Assembly: GCF_013466985.1 (NCBI RefSeq)
Contig: NZ_CP059164.1
Coordinates: forward strand, 4,411,001-4,475,000
DNA: 64,000 nt
Direction: 5' to 3'
Source of the DNA: Nocardioides ungokensis
Lineage (GTDB): Bacteria; Actinomycetota; Actinomycetes; Propionibacteriales; Nocardioidaceae
Shown here: positions 17,174-29,291 of the stretch, piece by piece
Position numbering within the stretch: position 1 is the stretch's first letter
Layout: every line of letters begins with the position of its first letter
Notes under the pieces: model-generated
Seen by the model: only the letters and a program-made list of their open reading frames with translations
What the model was told of the DNA's origin: nothing
The model's database searches: none
Translations under genes and position numbers: made by a program

Positions 17174-18464
17174 GTGCTCGACGGACCCCGTTGTGGGGCT
17201 ACCTCACCGCGCAGGCGGTGTCGATCACCGGCACCCGGCTCTCGATGATCGCGATCCCGTGGTTCGTGCTCACCACCACCGGCTCGGCGACCCGGACCGG
17301 CCTGGTGGCCTTCGCCGAGATGGCGCCGCTGGTGCTGCTGCAGTTCCTGTCCGGGCCGGTCATCGACCGCCTCGGCGCCCGCCGGGTCGCGATCACGTGC
17401 GACTGGGGCAGCGCCCTGGTGGTCGGAGCCGTTCCGCTGCTGCACGCGCTCGGCCTGCTCACCTTCCCCGCCCTGCTCGGGCTGGTCGCCGTGGCGGGCG
17501 CGCTGCGCGGCCCCGGCGACGCGGCGCGGCACGCCATGCTCCCCCTGCTCGTCGCGCACTCGCACCTGCCCACGGAACGGGTCACCGGGCTGGACGGCAC
17601 GGTCGAGCGCACCGCCTCCCTGGCCGGCGCGGCGATCGCCGGCGGCGTGGTCGCCGCCGTCGGGGGCGCCGACGCCCTGGTCGTGGACGCCGCGTCGTTC
17701 CTGGTCTCCGCGGTGATCCTCGTGGCGACCACCCGAGGCCTGGCCACGGCGCCGGCGCCCGGCGATACGACGCCGCCTCCCTCGCGGGTGCGGGCCTACC
17801 TGCACGAGCTCCGCGAGGGCTGGACCTTCACGCGCCGCGACCCGGTGCTGATGGGGATCGCGGTCATGGTGGCGATCACCAACCTCCTCGACCAGGCCTG
17901 GTCGGTCGTGCTCGTCCCGGTCTGGGCCCACGACAGCGGCAACGGCGTGGCCGCGGTCGGGATCCTGGCCGCCACGTTCGGCGGGGCCGCGGTGCTCGGG
18001 TCACTGTCGCGACGGCGTACGCCGAACGACTGCCGCGCTACCTGACCTACCTGCTGTGCTTCTTCCTCGGCGGCGTGCCCCGCTTCGTGGCGCTCGCCCT
18101 CGACGCCCCGTTGTGGTCGATCCTGCTGGTCGCCGTGGTCGGTGGCTGCGCGGCCGGCTTCATCAACCCGGTGCTCGGCGCGGTGCTGTTCGAGCGCACG
18201 CCCCCGCACCTGATGGGCCGGGTGTCGGCCATGAACATCGCGATGAGCTGGTCGCTGATCCCGCTGGGCGGGGTGCTCGGCGGCCTGGCCGTCGGCGCCT
18301 TCGGCCTCGCGCCGGCGCTGCTGGTGGTCGGCGGCGCCTACCTCGTCACCACGCTGGCGCCTGCGGTCCAGCCGCGCTGGCGCGAGATGGACCACCGGCC
18401 CGCGTCAACGGACGCCGACTCGGCGTCGGTGAGCGTCAGCGCGGGAACTCCTGGGCGAGCTTGA
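17170..18464 (+). CDS. MFS exporter, one frameshift
   Basis: About 431 residues, 12 predicted membrane helices. It resembles drug-export MFS proteins of the kind paired with ArsR regulators (TAQAVSITGTRLSMIAIPWF; GPVIDRLGARRVAI as the loop 2-3 motif). The frame breaks at 18001-18005, where one missing G would join AVLGS to VTVATAYAERLPRYLTYLL. The C-terminal tail (PASTDADSASVSVSA) comes from the palindromic element at 18404-18426 and overlaps the end of hisC by 29 bp. That tail probably replaced an earlier stop. The substrate is unknown. Confidence 0.8.
18404..18426. repeat. Palindromic element, family 2, single arm
   Basis: A 23-nt sequence that matches the inverted arm at 62991-63013 at 22 of 23 positions; the only difference is G for A at 18411. 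Its core GCCGACTCGGC is itself palindromic. Here it lies at the convergent 3' ends of the MFS exporter and hisC, inside the MFS reading frame. Confidence 0.7.
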
Positions 18465-19513
18465 TGAGCCGGTCGTTGGCCTCGTCCTCGCCGATCGAGA
18501 CCCGGGCGCCCTCGCCGGCGAAGGGGCGCACCACGATGCCGACCTCGTCGCGCGGCGGCGAAGTCGGCCGTCCGGTCACCGAGCTCGAACCACACGAAGT
18601 TGCCCTGAGCCTCGGGGACTTCCCAGCCGGCGGCGCGGAGGCCCTCGACCACGCGGGTCCGCTCGGCGACGAGGGCCTCGACCCGCTCCAGCAGCTCGGG
18701 CTCTCGCTCCAGCGAGGCGATCGCGGCGGCCTGGGCCACGGTCGAGACGCCGAAGGGCAGGGAGACCGCGCGCAGGGCGGCGGCGATCGGTGCCGGGGCC
18801 ACGGCGTACCCGACCCGGAAGCCGGCCAGCCCGTAGGCCTTGGAGAAGGTGCGGGTGAGCACCACGTTCTGGTGGGCCCGGTAGGTCGCGATGCCGTCCA
18901 CCGGGTCGTCCATCCGGACGAACTCGACGTACGCCTCGTCGACGACGACGAGGACGTGCGGCGGCACCTGGGCCAGGAAGGCGTCCAGCTCGGCCTGGGT
19001 GACGGCCGGGCCGGTCGGGTTGTTGGGCGTGCAGACCAGCACCACGCGGGTGCGGTCGGTGATCGCCGCGGCCATCGCGTCGAGGTCGTGGCGACCGTCG
19101 GCCAGCACCGGCACCCGCACCGCCGTTGCGGCCGCGGCCGTGACCGCGATCGGGTAGGCCTCGAACGAGCGCCAGGCGAACAGCACCTCGTCACCGGGCT
19201 CGCAGAAGGCCTGCACCAGCTGGTAGATCAGCCCGACCGAGCCGGTCGCCAGCGACAGGTCGTCGGCGGGCACCCCGAGCCTCTCCGACAGCGCGGCGTA
19301 GAGCGCGGCGCTGCCCATGTCGGGGTAGCGGTTCATCGAGCCGACCGCCTCCTGCACCGCCTCCACCACGCCGGGCAGCGGCGGGTAGGGGTTCTCGTTG
19401 GAGGAGAGCTTGTACGACGTCATCCCGGGGCGGACCGTCGGCGGCCTGCCCGCGACGTACGGCGGGATCTGGCCGATGTTGGGACGGGGCGCAGGGGTGG
19501 CGGGGCCGGTCAT
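18436..19513 (-). CDS. hisC: Histidinol-phosphate aminotransferase, one frameshift
   Basis: About 359 residues, a class I/II PLP aminotransferase. YKLSSNENPYPPLPGV is the HisC N-terminal signature, VCTPNNPTGPAVTQAEL and VVDEAYVEFV hold the PLP-contacting Asn and Asp, and TRTFSKAYGLAGFRVGY holds the Schiff-base lysine. The frame breaks near 18549-18558: the C-terminus (DEVGIVVRPFAGEGARVSIG) is two bases out, consistent with loss of the codon for a cysteine in FAAACDEVG. No other his genes are adjacent, so an aromatic aminotransferase paralogue (PatA-like) is possible. A -10 box lies 7 nt upstream of the ATG. Confidence 0.87.
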
Positions 19514-19520
19514 GCGGGTC

Positions 19521-19526
19521 AGGTTA
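19521..19526 (-). promoter_or_regulatory. -10 element of hisC
   Basis: On the minus strand TAACCT ends 7 nt before the hisC ATG (19513). It overlaps the TAA stop of the upstream VanZ-family gene, so hisC probably has its own leaderless promoter despite the tight spacing. Confidence 0.5.
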
Positions 19527-20060
19527 GTGGTGCCGGCGGCTGCGGGCGCGCCACGGGCGGAGGACCACGGCCAGGACCACCCCGATGGCCACGCCGAGGG
19601 CGGCCCCGGTGACGTTGTCGACGAAGTCGGTGACGTCGCAGGCCCGGTCCAGCCGGGCCAGCGCCAGCTGGGTCGCCTCGATGGCCGCGGAGTAGACCGC
19701 GAGCCCGACCAGGCCCAGGGGCACCAGCACCCAGCCGGCCCGCCAGCGCGCGGCGCCGACCACCAGCAGCGCCCCCGAGGGCACGAAGAGAACGGTGTTG
19801 AGCGCCCGCTGCCCGCTCTGGAAGATCCAGAACCCCTGCGGCGCGGGCCCGCCGATGTCCCACGAGCAGGTCGTCAGGCGGCCCTCCGCGGACACCACCC
19901 CCGGCGCTCCCTGGGCGGGGATCAGCGTGACGCAGGCGATCACCATCAGCGACCAGACGAACCCCGCGATGGCCAGGGCGGAGACCGTGCCCAGCCGTCG
20001 CCGGGAGGCCAGGAAGAAGAGGAGGCAGAGCAGGCCGGACAGCGCGCTGCCGAGCAGCAT
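19524..20060 (-). CDS. VanZ-family membrane protein
   Basis: About 178 residues with four to five hydrophobic helices. The C-terminal VanZ signature is seen in AAIEATQLALARLDRACDVT and DFVDNVTGAALGVAIGV (Glu-Gln, Arg, Asp, Asn-Gly pattern). VanZ proteins are linked to low-level teicoplanin or lipopeptide resistance in Gram-positives; most actinobacterial copies have no proven role. The start is uncertain: I used ATG 20060 directly before the first helix, but GTG codons just upstream would also fit. Confidence 0.75.
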   Translation of the reverse strand: MLLGSALSGLLCLLFFLASRRRLGTVSALAIAGFVWSLMVIACVTLIPAQGAPGVVSAEGRLTTCSWDIGGPAPQGFWIFQSGQRALNTVLFVPSGALLVVGAARWRAGWVLVPLGLVGLAVYSAAIEATQLALARLDRACDVTDFVDNVTGAALGVAIGVVLAVVLRPWRARSRRHH

Positions 20061-20165
20061 CACGCCCACCCCACCCACCGGAACCACGGGGGCGAGGCTA
20101 CCCAGCCGGGCCCATGGAGCACCGACGGGTCGCGTCCGACGATCCCGGGCTGAGAGGATCGAGCC

Positions 20166-20561
20166 GTGCGTCTCCTCACCTGGCTGGTCTCCAACGCGAT
20201 CGCGCTCGCGGTCGCCGCGTGGCTGCTCGACGGCATCTACTTCGAGGGCCCCCACCACGGTCACGCGGAGCTGACCGACAAGCTGGTCCCGCTGGTGCTC
20301 GTGGCACTGATCCTGGGGGTCGTCTCGTCGTTCGTGAAGCCGATCCTCAAGATCCTGTCGATCCCGCTGATCATCCTGACGCTGGGCCTCTTCCTGCTGG
20401 TGATCAACGCCCTGATGCTGATGCTGACCAGCTGGCTCGCCGGCCAGTTCGACCTCGGCTTCCACGTCGACGGCTTCTGGACCGCGGTCGCCGGGGCGAT
20501 CGTGATCACGCTCGTGGACTGGGGGGTCGACCGGCTCATCGGCCCCGACCGGGACCGCTGA
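20166..20561 (+). CDS. Phage-holin-family-4-superfamily membrane protein (YvlD-like)
   Basis: Protein of 131 residues with four membrane helices (LLTWLVSNAIALAVAAWLL; the conserved GVVSSFVKPILKILSIPL; ILTLGLFLLVINALMLML; FWTAVAGAIVITLVDW). This arrangement is typical of PF04020 (YvlD), a widespread family called holin-like by similarity but with no shown lytic role. GTG start. Its stop overlaps the ATG of the phosphatase gene (TGATG), so the two are cotranslated. Confidence 0.8.
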   Translation: MRLLTWLVSNAIALAVAAWLLDGIYFEGPHHGHAELTDKLVPLVLVALILGVVSSFVKPILKILSIPLIILTLGLFLLVINALMLMLTSWLAGQFDLGFHVDGFWTAVAGAIVITLVDWGVDRLIGPDRDR

Positions 20562-21063
20562 TGGCCACCCCACCACCAGCGCTGCCGGCGCCGCGGACCA
20601 GCAGCCGCTACGCGGTCGCGCTGGTCTGCCTGGGCAACATCTGCCGCTCCCCGATGGCCGACGTCGTGCTGTCGGCCCGCGTCGAGGAGGCCGGGCTGGC
20701 CGACCGCGTCAGCATCGCCAGCTCGGGCACCGGCGACTGGCACGTGGGCCAGCCGATGGACCGGCGCGCGGCCGCCACCCTGACCGCGGCCGGGTACGAC
20801 GCCTCGCGGCACCGGCCCAGCAGTACGCCCCCACCTGGCGCGACGAGTTCGACCTGGTGCTGGCCATGGACGGCCAGAATCTCGTCGACATCGGCGGGGC
20901 CGACCACCGCGTGCGACTCTTCCGGGACTTCGATCCCCTCGAACCGGGTGGCGAGGTGCCGGACCCGTACTACGGTGGTGACGCCGGCTTCGAGGAGGTG
21001 CTCACCATGGTGGAGCGCACGGCCGCGACCATCGTCGCCCAGCTGGGGCTCGAGCTCGAGTGA
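20561..21063 (+). CDS. Low-molecular-weight protein tyrosine phosphatase, one frameshift
   Basis: About 167 residues. The P-loop VCLGNICRSPMADVV holds the nucleophilic Cys and Arg (CX5R). The general acid is in the DPYYGG loop near the C-terminus (EVPDPYYGGDAGFEEVL). The frame shifts near 20819: it reads ASRHRP, then continues as QYAPTWRDEFDLVLAMDGQN in the next frame, consistent with one missing base. Actinobacterial relatives include PtpA. It overlaps the fructosamine kinase gene by GTGA. Confidence 0.87.
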
Positions 21064-21916
21064 CCCGGCAGCCGCTGGTCGCCCGCCGCGCCGAGGACCT
21101 CCTCGGCGCCGCTGTGGTGGCCACGGCCCCGGTCGCCGGCGGTGACATCGCGACCGCCACCCGCCTGCGGCTCAACAACGGCACGACCGCGCTGATGAAG
21201 ACCCTCCCCCACGCGCCCGCCGACTTCTTCGAGAGCGAGGCGCACGGGCTGCGCTGGCTCGCCGAGGGCAGCGGGGTCCTGGTCCCCGAGGTGCTCGCCG
21301 TCGACCCGGAGTGCCTGATCCTGTCGTGGGTCGAGCCGGGCAAGTGCACCCACGACGCCGCAACCGGCTTCGGCCGGGCCCTGGCGGCCACCCACCGTTC
21401 CGGCGCCCCGTCGTACGGCCTGGACCGGGACGGCTACATCGGCGGCTGCCACTGCCCAACAAGCCGGCCGACACCTGGGCGGAGTTCTACGCGACCCGGC
21501 GGGTGCTGCCGTACCTGAAGCTGGCGCGCGACCGGGGCGCCATCGACGACGGCGACGCGCGGGCCGTCGAGGCGGTGGTCGCGCGGCTGCCCGGCCTGGT
21601 CCCCGAGGAGCCCCCGGCCCGGCTCCACGGCGACCTGTGGAACGGCAACGTGCTCTGGGGCGTCGACGGACGTGCCCACGTGATCGACCCCGCCGCCCAC
21701 GGCGGCCACCGGGAGACCGACCTGGCCATGCTGGCGCTGTTCGGGCTGCCCAACCTGCCGCGGGTGCTCGACGCGTACGCCGAGGCCGCCCCGCTCGCCG
21801 ACGGCTGGCAGGAGCGCGTCGGGCTGCACCAGCTCTTCCCGCTGCTCGTGCACGCCTGCCTCTTCGGCGGCGGCTACGGCCCGCGTGCCGCGGACGCGGC
21901 CCGCCGCTACACCTGA
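21060..21916 (+). CDS. Fructosamine/ketosamine-3-kinase family protein, one frameshift
   Basis: About 285 residues with the aminoglycoside-phosphotransferase fold. The nucleotide-binding lysine is in TTALMKTLPHAP, and the catalytic loop ARLHGDLWNGNVLWG and metal Asp in HVIDPAAHGGHRETDLAML are intact. The frame breaks near 21457 (YIGG, then LPLPNKPADTWAEFYATRR), one base short. By family it phosphorylates glycated amines and so repairs glycated proteins or metabolites. Translationally coupled to the upstream phosphatase. Confidence 0.87.
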
Positions 21917-21937
21917 CGCGCGACTTTCCCGCGAACT

Positions 21938-21953
21938 CTCAGTCCCGACTCAG
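21938..21953 (+). promoter_or_regulatory. Candidate MprA-type direct-repeat box
   Basis: CTCAG at 21938-21942 and again at 21949-21953, an 11-bp period, immediately upstream of the MprA-like response regulator gene. OmpR-family regulators bind such direct repeats on one face of the helix. A weak -10 (CAGAGT, 21964-21969) lies 6 nt before the GTG. Confidence 0.5.
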
Positions 21954-21975
21954 ACTCGGCTGGCAGAGTGGTGCC

Positions 21976-22690
21976 GTGACCGACTCTGCCTCCAGCGGCC
22001 TGCCCCGGCCCCGCGTCATGGTCGTCGACGACGACAAGGCGGTGCGCGAGTCCCTGCGGCGCTCGCTGGAGTTCAACGGGTACGACGTCAGCCTGGCCTC
22101 GGACGGTGCCGACGCCCTGGCCGGGATCGCCGGCACCCAGCCCGACGTCGTGATCATGGACGTGATGATGCCGCGCCTCGACGGCATCGAGGCGACCAAG
22201 GCGCTGCGCACCGCCGGCAACGACGTGCCGATCCTGGTGCTCACCGCCCGGGACGCGGTCGGCGACCGGGTCGAGGGGCTCGACGCCGGCGCCGACGACT
22301 ACCTGACCAAGCCGTTCGCCCTCCAGGAGCTCCTCGCCCGGCTCCGCGCGCTGCTGCGCCGCGTCGTGCCCCGTGAGGACGGCACCGAGGAGATCCTCGG
22401 GTTTGCCGACCTCTCCATGGACGTCGCCACCCGCGAGGTCCGCCGGGGTGACCGGACCGTCGAGCTGACCCGCACCGAGTTCACGCTGCTCGAGATGTTT
22501 CCTGCGCCGCCCGCGCCGGGTCCTCGAGCGCTCCTTCATCCTCGAGGAGGTGTGGGGCTACGACTTCCCGACCACGGCGAACTCGCTGGAGGTCTATGTC
22601 GGCTACCTGCGCCGCAAGACCGAGGCCGAGGGCGAGCCGCGCCTGATCCACACGGTCCGCGGCGTGGGCTATGTGCTGAAGGAGTCATGA
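21976..22690 (+). CDS. mprA: OmpR-family response regulator, MprA-like, one frameshift
   Basis: About 238 residues. The receiver domain (~12-128) has acidic VVDDDKAVRESLRRSLEFNG, the phospho-acceptor Asp in VVIMDVMMPRLDG and Lys in YLTKPFAL. The DNA-binding winged helix follows (RTEFTLLEMF … RVLERSFILEEVWGYDFP; KTEAEGEPRLIHTVRGVG). One extra T near 22498-22500 shifts the frame between LLEMF and LRRPRRVLE. It follows mycobacterial MprA closely, including the spacing of these blocks, and MprA answers envelope stress there. Its stop overlaps the kinase start (ATGA). Confidence 0.88.
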
Positions 22691-24158
22691 GCTCCCTGAC
22701 CCCGCCGCCGCCACCGCCCGACGGACGGTCGGTGCCACCGGTCCGGGAGGGGGACGAGCGTCGCTGGCACTACCGGCGCTCCCTGGCCAGCCGGGTCACC
22801 CTGCTCACCACGATGGCCGTGGGCCTGGCCGTCGCCTTCGTGGCGATGGGCGCCTACGTGACCGTGCGGATGCAGCTGCAGTCCTCCCTCGACGAGTCAC
22901 TGCTGGAGCGAGCGGACTCGGCGTCCCTGGGCCTGTGCAACCCCAACACCGGTGTGCCGACGAAGTACTTCGGCGCAACGGACGTGTGGATCGCCTGCGT
23001 CACCGGTCAGTTCGCCGTGACCTCGGACAGTCTGCCGAACATCCGTCTCGGCGACCCCGAGTTCCAGGTCATCTCGGGATCGCAGCAGTCCTCGATCAAC
23101 ACCGTCAGCAGCAACGACCACCGGCTGTGGCGCGTGGCGGCGGTCCGCCGCGACTCGGGACAGACGATGATCATCGCCCAGCCGCTCGATTCGCAGCAGC
23201 GCGTCCTCGACCGGCTCGGCGCGGTGATGCTGTTCTTCGGCCTGGCCGGCGTGATCGCGGCCGGGATGGCCGGGTGGGGTGTGGCGCGCAACGGGCTGAG
23301 ACCGGTCCGGCGGCTCACCAGCTCGGTCGAGCACATCGCCCGCACCGAGGACCTGACGCCGCTCCCGGTCGAGGGCGACGACGAGATCGCCCGCCTCGCC
23401 ACGGCGTTCAACCAGATGCTGACCGCGCTGTCCGCCTCGCGGGACCGGCAGCGCCAGCTGGTCGCCGACGCCGGGCACGAGCTGCGCACGCCGCTCACCT
23501 CGCTGCGCACCAACCTCGACCTGCTCACCCAGGCCGACGGCCCGGGCGGCGCCCACGGCCTGCCGCCGAGGCGCGCGCCGAGCTGCTCGAGGACGTGCGC
23601 GCGCAGATCGAGGAGCTGACCACCCTGATCGGCGACCTCGTCGAGCTGGCCCGCGACGACCCGATGACGCACGTGGTGGAGGCCGTCGACCTCGCCGAGG
23701 TGCTCGACCGGGCGGTCGCGCGGGTCCGGCGCCGCGCCACGGGCATCACCTTCGACGTGACGGGGCAGCCGTGGTGGGTGGTCGGTGAGCCCGCGGGCCT
23801 GGAGCGGGCCATCACCAACCTCCTCGACAACGCCGCCAAGTGGAGTCCCCGCGAGGGCACGGTCACCGTCCGGCTCGCCGACGGGGTGCTCACCGTGGAC
23901 GACGAGGGCACCGGCATCGCGCCCGCCGACCTCCCCCACGTCTTCGACCGCTTCTACCGCTCCCAGGAGTCCCGCTCGATGCCCGGCTCGGGGCTCGGGC
24001 TCTCGATCGTGCGGCAGGTCGCCGTCCGCCACTCGGGCACCGTCGTGGCCAGCGCCTCACCCGCCGGAGGCGCTCGGCTCACCCTGTGGCTGCCCGGCTA
24101 CGACCGGCCTCTCGGGCCGAAGGTCCCTACCGGGGCGAGGTCACCGGGCAGAGCGTGA
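22687..24158 (+). CDS. mprB: Sensor histidine kinase, MprB-like, one frameshift
   Basis: About 490 residues. Order: proline-rich N-terminal tail, membrane helix (VTLLTTMAVGLAVAFVAMG), extracytoplasmic sensor (~65-170), second helix (LFFGLAGVIAAGMAGWGVA), HAMP, H-box (LVADAGHELRTPLTSLRTN) and ATPase domain with N-box NLLDNAAKWS and G-box SGLGLSIVRQ. The frame breaks near 23560-23568, between GPGGA and LPAEARAELLEDV, one base short. It pairs with the upstream response regulator through an ATGA overlap, as in mycobacterial mprAB. No PepD-type protease follows. Confidence 0.87.
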
Positions 24159-24160
24159 AC

Positions 24161-24171
24161 GGGTCGGACCC
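24161..24171. promoter_or_regulatory. GGGTC-G-GACCC palindrome upstream of the phosphoribosyltransferase gene
   Basis: Perfect 5-bp arms around one base, between the kinase stop (24158) and the ATG at 24197. Related GGGTC/GACCC-type palindromes recur around the acsA-E1-E2-ACP operon. A DosR/DevR-like site is possible, but the match is short. Confidence 0.3.
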
Positions 24172-24196
24172 CCGCACCGGGAGGTGACCCACCGTG

Positions 24197-25496
24197 ATGT
24201 TCGACGACCGCACCGCACGACGCCGGGCGCCGGCTGGCCCGGGCCCTCGAGGCCTACCGAGACGCCGACACCGTCGTCCTCGGACTGCCCCGCGGCGGGG
24301 CGCCCGTCGCCTTCGAGGTCGCCCGGGCACTGCACGCTCCCCTCGACGTGATCCTGGTCCGCAAGCTGGGGGTGCCCACGCAGCCCGAGCTGGCCGCCGG
24401 GGCGGTCGGCGAGGACGGCGTCCTCGTGGTCAACCCCGAGGTGGTCGCGGGCGCGGGGCTGACCCGCGACTCGCTGCGGGTCCTGGAGGAGCACGGCCGC
24501 GCCGAGCTCGACGAGCGGGTACGCCGGCTGCGGCCGGGCCACCCGAGGAGGTCCCTGCTCGACCGGGTCGCCGTGGTCGTCGACGACGGGGTGGCCACCG
24601 GCGCCACCGCCCGGGCCGCCTGCCAGGTGGCCCGCGCCCACGGGGCGCGCGCCGTGGTCCTGGCCGTGCCGGTGGCGTCCCGCCAGGCGGCCGCGGTCCT
24701 GGCCCGCGACGTGGACGACCTGGTCTGCCTCGACCAGCCCTCCCCGTTCTGGGCCGTGGGCCAGGTCTACGGCGACTTCGGCCAGGTCAGCGACGAGGAG
24801 GTGCTGTCCCTGCTGGACCGCGCGGCCTGGGCGGCGTCCGACGTGCTCATCCCGGTGCCCGGCGCGGCACGACCGCTGGAGGGCATCCTCGACGTGCCTG
24901 CCCGGCCCGTGGGCCTGGTGGCCTTCGCGCACGGCAGCGGCAGCAGCCGGCTGAGCCCCCGCAACCGCCTGGTCGCCCGGGTGCTGCGGGAGGCGGGCCT
25001 GGGCACCCTGCTCCTCGACCTGCTGACCGGTGACGAGGACGGCGACCGGGACCTGGTGTTCGACATCGAGTTCCTGGCCGGGCGCCTCGCCGCGGCCTGT
25101 CAGTGGCTGCAGCGGCAGCCGGGCTGCCGGGCGCTGCCGCTCGGCCTCTTCGGCGCGAGCACCGGCGCCGCGGCCGCCCTCTGCGCGGCCACGGACCCCC
25201 GCCTGCGGGTGGCGGCCGTCGTGTCGCGGGGCGGGCGCCCCGACCTCGCCGGTGCCCGGCTCTCCGGGGTCCGCGCGCCCACGCTGCTCCTCGTCGGGGG
25301 TCGCGACGAGCTGGTGCTGCAGCTCAACCGGCAGGCCGGGCAGCAGCTGCCGCACGCGAGCCTGGTGGTCGTCCCCGGAGCCACCCACCTCTTCGAGGAG
25401 CCCGGCACCCTGGAGCGGGTGGCCGACCTGGCCCGCGACTTCTTCCTCGAGCACCTCGCGCACGGCCCGCACCTGGCGGCCTCGCCCACCGGCTGA
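24197..25496 (+). CDS. Phosphoribosyltransferase-dienelactone hydrolase-like fusion, frameshift near 5' end
   Basis: About 433 residues. Residues ~1-215 form a PRTase fold with TVVLGLPRGGAPVAFEVA and the PRPP-binding loop AVVVDDGVATGATARAA. Residues ~215-430 form an alpha/beta hydrolase (GLVAFAHGSGSSRLSPRNR; nucleophile elbow GLFGASTGAAAA; C-terminal His in VVPGATHLFEE). Near 24222 the frame is out by two bases between MFDDRTA and GRRLARALEAY. ATG 24197 follows a GGGAGG site. This fusion is common in actinobacteria beside stress or dormancy genes; its substrate is unknown. Same strand as, and 92 bp before, the synthetase gene. Confidence 0.78.
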
Positions 25497-25517
25497 GCGC
25501 AGACCCATGGCCCTGCC

Positions 25518-25537
25518 GGGAGCCGACCTTCGGCCCT
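25518..25537. promoter_or_regulatory. Imperfect palindrome upstream of the acyl-CoA synthetase operon
   Basis: GCCGA (25522-25526) pairs with TCGGC (25530-25534) around CCT, with outer GGG and CCC. It lies in the 92-bp spacer before the GTG at 25589. It may be an operator of the hypoxia (DevR/OsdR) type, but this rests on appearance only. Confidence 0.3.
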
Positions 25538-25588
25538 GCCTGGCCGGGACGCACCGTCGTTGACTGGCGGGACCGGAAGGAGCCCCCC

Positions 25589-27315
<1,727 letters not shown>

Positions 27316-27319
<4 letters not shown>

Positions 27320-28295
27320 GCGCCAAGCACCGCCAGGAGCTGCTGCGCACGATGGTGCTGATCCGCCGCTTCGAGGAGTCCTGCGCCGAGCTCTACAGCG
27401 CGACCCGGATCCGCGGGTTCCTGCACCTCTACATCGGCGAGGAGGCGGTCGCCACCGGGGTGATGTCGGCGCTGCGGCCCGACGACGCCGTCGTCTCGAC
27501 CTACCGCGAGCACGGGCACGCGCTCGCCCGGGGCGTGCCGCTGGACGCGCTGATGGCCGAGATGTTCGGCCGGCAGACCGGCTGCAGCCGGGGCCGGGGC
27601 GGCTCGATGCACCTCTTCCACAAGGAGACCCACTTCGTCGGGGGGAACGCCGTCGTCGCCGGTGGCATCCCGCTCGCGGTCGGGCTCGCGCTCGCCGACC
27701 GGATGCAGGGCCGCGACCGCGTCACCGCCTGCTTCTTCGGCGACGGCGCGGTCGCCGAGGGCGAGTTCCACGAGGCGATGAACCTCGCCGCCCTGTGGCG
27801 CCTGCCGGTGCTCTTCTGCTGCGAGAACAACCGCTACGCGATGGGCACCGCGCTGGCCAAGGAGCACGCCCAGACCGATCTGGCACTGCGGGCCTCGTCG
27901 TACGGCATGGCGTCGTGGCCGGTCGACGGGATGGACGTCGAGGCCGTCGAGGACGCCGCCACCCGGGCAGTCGAGGAGATCCGCGGCGGTGGCGCGCCGG
28001 TGTTCCTCGAGCTGCGGACCTATCGCTTCCGTGCCCACTCGATGTACGACCCGGACCGCTACCGCACCAAGGAGGAGATCGCGTCGTGGCGTACCCACGA
28101 CCCGATCCCGACCTTCGCGGACCGGATGCGGGCCGAGGGCCAGCTCGACGACGACGAGCTGGTCGCCCTCGAGGCCGAGGTGGCCGGCCTGCTGGCCCGG
28201 GCCGTCGAGGCCGCGGAGCAGGCGCCCCGGGAGGCGGTGGAGGACCTGACCAGGTTCGTGACGAGCACCGCTCTCACAAACACCGCCGCGGGCCG

Positions 28296-28299
<4 letters not shown>
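27316..28299 (+). CDS. Thiamine-diphosphate dehydrogenase E1, alpha subunit (pyruvate/acetoin type)
   Basis: Protein of 327 residues, PdhA/AcoA type. The GDGAVAEGEFHEAMNLAALW segment begins the ThDP/Mg motif and ends at FCCENNRYAMGT. YREHGHALARGVPLDALMAEM and the GCSRGRGGSMHLF active-site loop are typical of pyruvate- and acetoin-dehydrogenase E1-alpha. The gene starts with a GTG overlapping the acsA stop. It is clearly distinct from the bkd E1-alpha at 4.9-6.0 kb, so the genome has at least two 2-oxoacid dehydrogenase complexes. Confidence 0.9.

Positions 28300-29287
<988 letters not shown>

Positions 29288-29291
<4 letters not shown>

Noticed and set aside
20166..20561. Prophage holin
   Set aside because: The name comes from a superfamily label only. 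There are no phage genes around it and it is coupled to a tyrosine phosphatase gene.
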